The position numbers and the translations under genes are program-made. 64,000 nt of DNA from Arion vulgaris. Taxonomy: Eukaryota > Mollusca > Gastropoda > Stylommatophora > Arionidae. The stretch spans positions 66,936,590 through 67,000,589 of the forward strand of contig CM036759.1 of NCBI GenBank assembly GCA_020796225.1, in the 5' to 3' direction. Each line of letters starts with the position of its first letter. Within the stretch, counting starts at the first letter, position 1. Below the pieces are notes generated by a model. The model made no database searches and was not told the DNA's origin. It worked only from the letters and a program-made list of their open reading frames with translations. This document shows positions 51,001 through 62,400 of this stretch, piece after piece.

Positions 51001-53331
51001 TAATCGATATGGACTGTTCGAAGACGGAGAATTAGAAACAAAAAAAATCTCACATCATAATTCATAGAATCGGCCTCGTTGTTGACAGTCAGTCCAGCCA
51101 ACTCTCCGAGTCCAAGCACGCCATCCATGTTCTCCTCATCATCTGCCATACCCATCATTGGCTTCCGAGAATAGCTGACCTGATTCCCCGAAGATACATC
51201 TGGAAACAGAAGACACCATTTATTAACAAGGGGTGAGAGGTTGTGTAGCATTGGCTGTAACTATGTATCCATTAACATAAGCAGTTTTTCAGCAAATGAA
51301 GAACTAAGGAAATCCAACAGATACAACAGCTGTATGCATATCAAGAGTCAAGCTGGAGTAGCTGTAGTCAAGCTGGAGTAGCTGTAGTCAAGCTAGAGTA
51401 GCTGTAGTGAAACTGAAGTAGCTGTAAGCATATGATGGTGAAGCTAGAGTAGATATAAGCGTATGAGTATGAAGCTGGAGTAGATGTAGGCATATGAGAG
51501 TTAAGCTGGAGTAGCTGTAAGTATATGAGAGTGAGCCTGGAGTAGCTGTAGTGAAGTTGAAGTAGCTGTAGTGAAGCTGGAGTAGCGGTAAGCGTATGAG
51601 AATGAAGCTGGAGTAGCTGTAAGCATATGAGAGTGAAGTTGGAGTAGCTGTAGTGAAGCTGGAGTAGCTGTAGTGAAACTGGAGTAGCTGTAAGCATATG
51701 AGAGTGAAGCTGGAGTAGCTGTAGTGAAACTGGAGTAGCTGTAAGCATATGATGGTGAAGGTAGAGTAGATATAAGCGTATGAGTATGAAGCTGGAGTAG
51801 CTGTAGGCATATGAGAGTGAAGCTGGAGTAAGTGTAAGTATATGAGAGGTTAGCCTGAGTAGCTGGAGTGAAGCTGGAGTAGCTGTAGCGTATACTGAGA
51901 ATGAAGCTGATTAGCTGCATGATGGCATAGTGAGTGATAGCTGAGTGGTTGGAGTAGCTGTAGGAAGCTGGAGTAGCAGGTAAGCATATGATAGTGAAGC
52001 TAGAGTAGCTGTGAGCATATAAGAGTGGAGCTGGATTAGATGTAAGCTATATGAGAGTGTAGCTAGTAGTAGCTATAAGCGTTATGAGAGTAAAGCTGGA
52101 GATAGCGTGTAGAAGCTGGAGTAGATGTAGCAGATATAAAAGTGAAAGCTGAGTAGCTGTAAGTATATGAGAGTGAAGCTGGAGTAGACATGTAAGGCTA
52201 TGAGAGTGAAGCTGGAGTAGCTGTAAGTATATGAGAGTGAAGCTGGAGTAGCTGTAAGTATGTGAGAGTGAAGCTGGTGTGTCTTCGAGAAGCTAAAATT
52301 GTTTTAAAACTGAAATATTCAATTAAAAAATGCTCTCATATTTCAAGATGAAATCATTCTGAAACTCGATATTACAATCTTTCGTTGCTTGAAATATTGT
52401 CTATATATTCAATGTTGTCTCTTGTATAAACTTCACTTGAAATATTGTCTATATATTCAATGTTGTCTCTTGTATAAACTTCACTATCTTTTGTAGCTCA
52501 CACAGAGGTTGTGTAGTTTTCTGTCGAGTATTGTTTCATTAGGCCAGTGAGTTTGCTTCAGTATATCATATTCTGGGCAGTCTTGAAGTATGTGCTCTGT
52601 AGTCTGCCTGTCCACATGTACACATGGCTGAATTGTCAATCTTGAATTTTGTATACATGAGGCTGTGGAGTTGATTGTGTCCTGTTCTAAGGCATATTAC
52701 AATGAAATAACTGCATGTATACATGTAGCTGTGGAGTTGATTGTGTCCTGTTCTAAGACATATTACAATGAAATAACTGCAGGTATACATGTAGCTGTGA
52801 GCTCGACAGTCCTGTTCTAAGACATATTACAATGAAATAACTGCAGGTATACATGTAGCTGTGGAGTCGATTGTGTCCTGTTCTAAGACATATTACAATG
52901 AAATAACTGCAGGTATACATGTAGCTGAGGAGTTGATTGTGTCCTGTTCTAAGGCATATTACAATGAAATAACTGCATGTATACATGTAGCTGTGGAGTT
53001 GATTGTGTCCTGTTCTAAGACATATTACAATGAAATAACTGCATGTATACATGTAGCTGTGGAGTCGATTGTGTCCTGTTCTAAGACATATTACAATGAA
53101 ATAACTGCAGGTATACATGTAGCTGGGAGTGATTGTGTCCTGTTCTAAGGCATATTACAATGAAATAACTGCTGGTATATTTCAAGATTAAATTGTTCTA
53201 AAACGTAACAAGCCAAAATAAATTTAAAATGCGAAACAAAAAACACTTAAAAGCATGTGAAAAATGCATAAACCATATTGAAAGCAGGATACAACAAAAG
53301 CATTGTGGGTGTAGAAAGATTTGTGCAAGAG

Positions 53332-53408
<77 letters not shown>

Positions 53409-56400
53409 CCTACCGTTGTCATGATCATTGTCCACAGGTAAGTGGGAACCATCACCAACGGCCGCCTCTTCATTTTCACGGTCCAAACTGGCAAGCATGG
53501 CCTGCAAGGTGTGACGTGATGGTCCTGTGCGGTACATTTACCACAGAGCAATAAGCAATATAAACATTGAGAGAAAATCAAACATACAAACATATTATGC
53601 CAGCACAAACATGCAACAACAAAGAACATAAACTGTGCATTTTAGCAATCAATTTTTCCTACCTTGATATATATGGGGGTTTATTATACAGTAGTGAATG
53701 CTGGGAAATGTTCCAACACATAATACACAAGTTGGAGACATTTCAGAATAAATATTTCAGAAGAATCTTGCAAATTTTCTGGCCAAATACAATTAGAAAT
53801 GAGAAGCTTTTGAAATGAACAGACTGTATGTCTTTGTAGACCAATATTATAAGATGAAGATGGAGGTGGATTGGATATGTATGTTGTATGCCAGTAGTGA
53901 CATTGGCTATGACAGCTCTCAGATGGACAGCGGATGGGAAGAGAAGGCCTGGACTTCCAAAGGAAACATGGAGAAGAACTGTGGAAAGAGAGTTGAAGGA
54001 GTGCGGCCTGACATGGGAGACGATTGGTAGAAAGGCAGCAGAATGGCAACAGTGGAAAGAGAGTTGAAGGAGTGCGGCCTGACATGGGAGACGGTTGGTA
54101 GAAAGGCAGCAGAATGGCAACAGTGGAAAGAGAGTTGAAGGAGTGCGGCCTGACATGGGAGACGGTTGGTAGAAAGGCAGCAGAATGGCAACAGTGGAAA
54201 GAGAGTTGAAGGAGTGAGGCCTGGCATGGGAGACGGTTGGTAGAAAGGCAGCAGAATGGCAACAGTGGAAAGAGAGTTGAAGGAGTGTGGCCTGACATGG
54301 GAGACGATTGGTAGAAAGGCAGCAGAATGGCAACAGTGGAAAGAGAGTTGAAGGAGTGCGGCCTGACATGGGAGACGGTTGGTAGAAAGGCAGCAGAATG
54401 GCAACAGTGGAAAGAGAGTTGAAGGAGTGAGGCCTGGCATGGGAGACGGTTGGTAGCAAGGCAGCAGAATGGCAACAGTGGAAAGAGAGTTGAAGGAGTG
54501 CGGCCTGACATGGGAGACGGTTGGTAGAAAGGCAGCAGAATGGCAACAGTGGAAGTCTCTTATGTGTCAACCGGGACACAAAGAGGATATAGATAGATAT
54601 AGATGTTGGATAATACGGTGTTAGGCTCGTATTTTTCATTAACTGTGAGCATACGATCGGTGATGTGAGTATCGACGTGATGTGAGATACGATCGGTGAT
54701 GTGAGCATACGATCGGTGATGTGAGTATACGATCGGTGATGTGGTATACGATCGTGATGTGAGCATACGATCGGTGATGTGAGTATACGATCGGTGAGTG
54801 AGATCGATCGGTGATGTGGTCAACATCACGCTTGCCACCTTTTACTTCCCAGTACTTTTACTGGTACCAAATTAAGGCTGGGTCGACCCAGAGAACCGTT
54901 ACGGTCGGAAAAATATTCCATGTCTACTGTGGGATTGAACCTGGACCACTGACCTAAGAAGTGAGTTCACTAACAACTACGCTACTGAGGCTCTCACAAA
55001 TTGTGCATGGAATTGTAAATTGTTGCTATCATAGACTAAGATGAAATTATCTTTACTATCTGTGTTACCGCAGATGTAGGACTGGGGAACTTGCTTCGCT
55101 GAGAGGTCTCATCATTATCAACAAGTAGCTTGTTCCTTCCGCAACCTGGTTTCCATGACAGCAGTCCTAAAAAATTCTATGTTCTGTGCAAGTTGACCGG
55201 CGTGAGCAGCAGTCATTCTCAGATCATCAATGACATCTTGCACCCATCATCTTCTCATTCTTCTTCCAGGCACCACTCCCTCCAAAATGATCTTCTCTAG
55301 GCACTAATGTCATTTGATGTGTCCGAAATATTTGTTTTATGCTCTTTAATAACCAACCGTCTTTAATATCAAGTGGTTCGGGTTCAATTCCACAGTGGGT
55401 GTGGAATATTTTTCAGACCGTAGCAGCTCTCAGGTTGACCCAGCCTCTATTGGGTACCAGGAAAAGCACTGGGAAGTAACAGCAACTTTTCACCCTACAC
55501 TTCTCGATTTTGAACTGCCAAGGGTTCTTTTACGTGCTCAAAATTAACACTGGACCTACGTTTTATGGTTCATCTCCGATAGGACTAGGGACCTACACTG
55601 AGATCAGGGATCTCCGGAAAAATATCCTGATGCCTCCAGGAGGGAACAAACCGGGGAACCTTTGGAACAATAGGCAAGTACCTAACCTCTACGCCACAGA
55701 GACCCTGAACTGTAGGCTCTTGCAACTGGTGTAGTTGGGTTCATTCTCACCAAGTGGCCAAACCATTTGTCTCTATTTTTTAATGAATCTAATTTCTGGT
55801 GTTGTTCCAACTGTTCTTCTAATCTTTTCATTTCTTCTATGTTCTCTTCTTAATAGATGTACTAATGAAATATTTCAAGAGATGAATGATTTCAAAGATA
55901 TTTATAACATGCAAGTGTAGAGAATAAAACATAAAGCATGCACTAGATATACAAAATAAATTGAAGGCTAAATATAATTTGGTTGAATCTAAAGAAAACC
56001 AAACGGAGATCATATGGTCGTTATCAAGACCACCTGGCATATCAATGGTTGTAATTATCAGTCATTGAACAGATTGAGAGAGATGGGTGTCGATATTGGT
56101 ACAGCTCAAAAAAGAACGACATACCAAATATGCAAAAAGCTTCATTAATCAACATCAAACTGGCATATTGGGATCCAGGATTTGTTGAGGTGGATATGGG
56201 AGCATCTATGGACTTGTTCGTACTGTTATGATGATAGTCCTTATACAACTGAATCTTGCTCGTCTGCCCAGCGTGTTCATAGTGTTATGATAGTCCTTAT
56301 ACAACTGAATCTTGCTCGCTGCCCAGCGTGTTCATAGTGTTATGATGATAGTCCTTATACAACTGAATCTTGCTCGTCTGCCCAGCGTGTTCGTAGTGTT

Positions 56401-59400
56401 ATGATAGTCCTTATACAACTGAATCTCGCCTGCCTGCCCAGCGTGTTCATAGTGTTATGATGATAGTCCTTATACAACTGAATCTTGCTCGTCTGCCCAG
56501 CGTGTTCGTAGTGTTATGATAGTCCTTATACAACTGAATCTCGCCTGCCTGCCCAGCGTGTTCATAGTGTTATGATAGTCCTTATACAACTGAATCTCGC
56601 CTGCCTGCCCAGCGTGTTTGTAGTGTTATGATGATAGTCCTTAGACAACTGAATCCTGCCTGCCCAACGTGTTTGTGGCGCGTTGGATGGCGGTTGACTA
56701 GCGCCCTGTGAGTGCGGTTCAATCCTGCAGGCTGGCAGAAAAGCCACAGGTTCTTCAGATTTACGGTGTTCGTGGCACCGAGCTGAAGAGCTGAAAGCTC
56801 AAGTGCTTCTGGATCGGAAAAATAAAAATTAAAACTGAATCACCTGTGTGTTGCGGGGCCCTCAAGGGAGTAAAGAATAGTACCACTGCGACCTACTAGG
56901 TATGTCGAAAGAAGCGACTGATGTAGGACATAAGGAAACTACTCTAGTAAATAAAATGCATCGCAGAAATCGAATATGCTGGCCTACTTGTTGGCACATA
57001 ACTGGCACAAAGTGCAATCGATTTTGGACACATACCTTCTTCTTCTGCATTCGCCCGCTGTAAATTCAGGCGTTAGCCATGATGACTGCTTCTACCATTT
57101 GACTGGTGTCCCTCCCCGACCATTCAGGCAAGCCTTCGTCGACTTCAGAGGTACTTGAAGATTAGATCCTTCAAATGTGATCTTTTCAGGAAACCTTTAG
57201 TCTGAACCACTTGCTGTGAGTTCTACTCTCTGAACTTTACGGCCAGTGACAATTAGTGAAGTGCACTTCTATGGAATTTTCCACCAGGGTGCATATCGTA
57301 TAAAAATCACAAAGTGTGTTTAACAAGTGGTCGATATTGAACGTTCGAAGAAGAGAGAACTATTATACAAATAATATATGCAAACTGCCGAACAAAAATA
57401 CTTGAAATTAAAATATAAATAACAAAAGCAAGCAGCAACTGCAAGATAAGGGGCAGCAACACTTACTATTTTTCTTTCCTTTTCTTTCCTTCTTATACTG
57501 CTCTTTGAGTTCCGATATATGTCGCTGATCCACTACCCACTCCTCGTCTTCGTCTAAGGAGGAGGAGGAGTCGTGTTTCTCTGTTTAACACCATTACAAT
57601 GATTTAAACACAGATATGGTAGGCGAGACTAATAGTGAGGTTTTGTTTGTTAAGCTGTGGTTAAACACAGATATGTGGTAGGGCCAGACTAATAGTCAGG
57701 TTTTGTTTGTTAAGCTGTGGTTAAACACAGATATGTGGTAGCCAGACTAATAGTGAGGTTTTGTTTGTTAGCTGTGTTAAACACAGATATATGGTAGGGC
57801 CAGACTAATAGTCAGGTTTTGTTTGTTAAGCTGTGGCTTCCGATAACATAAGGTCAGCGAGCTCAGGTTAAAATTATAGGAAATAAGACCCCAACCGCCT
57901 CATGACCCTTGGATTTCAATATTGTTTGATAAAGAGAAATTCATTTAAAAAACAATACAACAACATGCTAAATCAAGGTTATATTTATATTACAAGTCAA
58001 GTTTAACACTCAGGAATATCAATATTATTGCTAAATCAAGGTTATATTTATATTACAAGTCAAGTTTAACACTCAGGGATATCAATATTATTGCTAAATC
58101 AAGGTTATATTATATTACAAGTCAAGTTTAACACTCAGGGATATCAATATTATTGCTAAATCAAGGTTATATTATATTACAAGTCAAGTTTAACACTCAG
58201 GAATATCAATATTATTGCTAAATCAAGATTATATTTATATTACAAGTCAAGTTTAACACTCAAGAATATCAATATTATTGCTAAATCAAGGTTATATTTA
58301 TATTACAAGTCAAGTTTAACACTCAGGGATATCAATATTATTGCTAAATCAAGGTTATATTTATATTACAAGTCAAGTTTAACACTCAGGGATATCAATA
58401 TTATTGCTAAATCAAGGTTATATTATATTACAAGTCAAGTTTAACACTCAGGGATATCAATATTATTGCTAAATCAAGGTTATATTTATATTACAAGTCA
58501 AGTTTAACACTCAGGAATATCAATATTATTGCTAAATCAAGGTTATATTTATATTACAAGTCAAGTTTAACACTCAGGAATATCAATATTATTGCTAAAT
58601 CAAGGTTATATTTATATTACAAGTCAAGTTTAACACTCAGGGATATCAATATTATTGCTAAATCAAGGTTATATTTATATTAAAAGTCAAGTTTAACACT
58701 CAGGGATATCAATATTATTGCTAAATCAAGGTTATATTTATATTACAAGTCAAGTTTAACACTCAGGAATATCAATATTATTGCTAAATCAAGGTTATAT
58801 TTATATTACAAGTCAAGTTTAACACTCAGGAATATCAATATTATTGCTAAATCAAGGTTATATTTATATTACAAGTCAAGTTTAACACTCAGGAATATCA
58901 ATATTATTGCTAAATCAAGGTTATATTTATATTACAAGTCAAGTTTAACACTCAGGAATATCAATATTATTGCTAAATCAAGGTTATATTATATTACAAG
59001 TCAAGTTTAACACTCAGGAATATCAATATTATTGCTAAATCAAGGTTATATTTATATTACAAGTCAAGTTTAACACTCAGGAATATCAATATTATTGCTA
59101 AATCAAGGTTATATTATATTACAAGTCAAGTTTAACACTCAGGAATATCAATATTATTGCTAAATCAAGGTTATATTTATATTACAAGTCAAGTTTAACA
59201 CTCAGGAATATCAATATTATTGCTAAATCAAGGTTATATTTATATTACAAGTCAAGTTTAACACTCAGGAATTTCAATATTATTGCTAAATCAAGGTTAT
59301 ATTAATATTACAAGTCAAGTTTAACACTCAGGAATATCAATATTATTGCTAAATCAAGGTTATATTTATATTACAAGTCAAGTTTAACACTCAGGAATAT

Positions 59401-62400
59401 CAATATTATTGCTAAATCAAGGTTATATTTATATTACAAGTCAAGTTTAACACTCAGGAATATCAATATTATTGCTAAATCAAGGTTATATTATATTACA
59501 AGTCAAGTTTAACACTCAGGAATTTCAATATTATTGACATTTTTCATGAATAAATAACCATGGACCCGTAGAATTGTGTCAAATTGAAAAAAAAACGTAC
59601 AGTGTTCTATCAAACACTTTTAAAAACCAGCCCCATTAAAAGAAATTGTTGTTTTCCCATCTAAGCTAGTCAGCCTTATGTTGTCGTGGGCCACAGTTAA
59701 GCATTGATGAAAGCAATATGGGTTGTCGAGATAACTATCTAGACAAGAGTATTGAAGGAAGTATTTTCCACAATCATTTCCTCCAGCGTTTGTCTTCCAG
59801 TAAACTGTCATTCATCATCATTAAGTAGCCCGTCCCTTCTGGAACTTGGCTCCCATGACAGCAGTCCTGAAAAACTCTCTGTCCTGTGCAATTTGACTGA
59901 CGTCAGCAGCAGTCGCTTCTCAGATCGTCAATGACATCTTGCACCCATCGTCTTCTAGGTCGTCCTCTCATTCTTCTTCCAGGCACCATTCCCTCCCAAA
60001 TTATATTATCTAGGCACTCATGTCGTTTGATGTGTCCGAAATATTTAATTTTCCTTGATTTTATGCTCTTTAATAGCCAACTCTCTTTAATATCTAGCTG
60101 TTGCAGAATATCTAGCTGTTGCAGAACAGAAGCATTTGTTCTTTTCTCTGTCCATGATATTCTAAGTACTCTTCTGTAGCACTTGCATTCAAAGACTTTA
60201 ATGATCTTCTCCACCGTTTTGTCAATGGTTCATGTCTCACAACCATACACTGTCATTACTGCCTGTAATACTGCTTTTTTAGGGTGGTCTAGGGCAAGGG
60301 GGGCACATGAGACTGTGGGATTTAATGGCTGCATGGCTAGTGCAGTCTCCCTGAAACTGTTCAGGTTCGAATTTTTCTCAACTCATTGGCAGTACCCGAG
60401 GATTGAACCAGGGTTTCACAAATGGGAGCCTGTGCTCTAATTCACTCGTCCTAGGGAATGCTAACCAAACAAATGCGTGCAGAAAACGGATGCACCAGGC
60501 CGTAAGGCGCATTACATGGTGCAACGACCCCTCACAATGAGGAATGGGATAACGGATGCTACGGTTGCCAATCTACCTTGGAGATTTAGCCACGCAGTAA
60601 GAATGTCAGAACTACCATCACGAGGGTGGACAAAACTTACTGCTGGAAGAGGTCAGCACAAACGGGAAGCAGAAATCATAGGAATTATATCCTACAGAAC
60701 TGCCCCAGTATGCAAACTTGAGAAGAAAGAGGTGGCCCACTTACACTAGCGTCCAAGACAAACTGTATGATGTGGCTGATAATCTGAGGCAGACGGCTGC
60801 CTTTATTAAAGAATCCGAAATCCCAATCTAGTGAGAACGAAGAAGAAGAATTCACTCGTCCAGATGCTCCATTCCAGTCTATTGCAGATTTTCTCTATAT
60901 AGTGTTTTGACCTCTTGAAAAGACAGGAGTTAGATTTATTCTTTGCCAGTGCCTTCCTTAGCCAAGACTCTTGTTGCCTTTAATGACAAAGTGAATTGGA
61001 ATCCACTGCAGATAAATGTCTGACCTTTTGACATCCCAGCAAGTTTTATTTCAAGATTCTGTACTGTGCTTGTCAGCAGATTTAGTCTCCAAGGCTTGTA
61101 CAGCTGACGGTGAGTCTGTGAGAAACCATCTTGCCTACTGCCATCAGAAGGGCTAAGAGTTCTGCTTTGTAGTTGGAACATATTCTTCTAGTAGGGCCCG
61201 CTAGAGACACAGTAGTAGCATCTGGGTGCCTAATGTACACTCCTGCTCTACCATTCATGGTTGCCTCCACTGTCAATCAATCTGTATAAATTCTTGTCCA
61301 ATTGTCTTCCAGAAACAAGAAAAAAAGATGTTCCATTGTGGTTGCTTTCTTTACTAGATTATACTCTGCATCTTTGCTTGACAATTTAGGAATGTTCTTT
61401 CAAAATAAATTTCTTCTAATTCCACTCTTGATTGTTCCCCTCCAAGCACTGCAACCCCTGGCTTCCTGTCTTCAGAAATCAACTTACACTGCCTGTATCA
61501 AACATATCCTCTTCCTTCATACATCCTTATGACAAAGTTGAGGGCAGCCGCAAAATATTCTGTTTGCAATTCTCAACAGAGGATATCCTTTGACATTATA
61601 AGTTTCTCCGAATGTACGTTAACCATCTCCGCCACCTACGAAGACTGAACACGGAAAATTAGAAAAAACATTATATGATGAATTTAACAGCTATCATGTA
61701 CTTACACACATAAATCACAACAAATGACACACGTTGAGCTCACAACACACAAAGGTGTACAAGAATTTGTGTGGGGAATAGTGGGATACTGTAAATTCTG
61801 CACAGGAACCAATACCATGTAATTACATGACAATAATAAATACAATAACATGTTTGACAACATCAACAGATCTGAGTTTTTTTACATGTTTCAAACGTAA
61901 TTGAGCGCACCCGCTACAGTACTAATGTAAAAGGGCCCAACGCTTATTATAAAAAACAACTGAACAGGAGGGTCTGGCTGTTTGGATTAGAGCGTGGCTC
62001 CCATGTGGGAGACCCATGTAAACAACTGAACAGGAGGGTCTGGCTGTTTGAATTAGAGTGTGGCTCCCATGTGGGAGACCCATGTTCAATTCATGGTAAG
62101 GCCAAGGATTTTTTCTGTTGTGGGCATAAATGAAAAATTTTAACCTTAATAGCGTGCGCGACTGCACTAGCCATGCGCCCATTAAAGGCTCTCGTCCCAC
62201 ACTGCCCTAAAAAGCGGTACTGCGGGCAGCAATGACAACGACTCAACAGGGAACAGGGTTATCTTAATTTAGACGCAGGTATGATAAAATTCACTCAACG
62301 AGAAAGAAACATTATTAAGCCAATTTGGACCCCAAGATTAAACTGTGGATACCGTCTGCAATATTGTTTTTAAGGGCAGTGTAGGACAGGAGGGACATGT

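Noticed and set aside
53229..53554. Short frames rich in alternating RE/ER or SL residues
   Set aside because: Translations of the (GA)n microsatellite.
53743..54708. Minus-strand 321-codon proline- and leucine-rich frame
   Set aside because: Antisense of the 71-bp array derived from LINE-G on the plus strand; the sense strand has the recognisable LINE motif.
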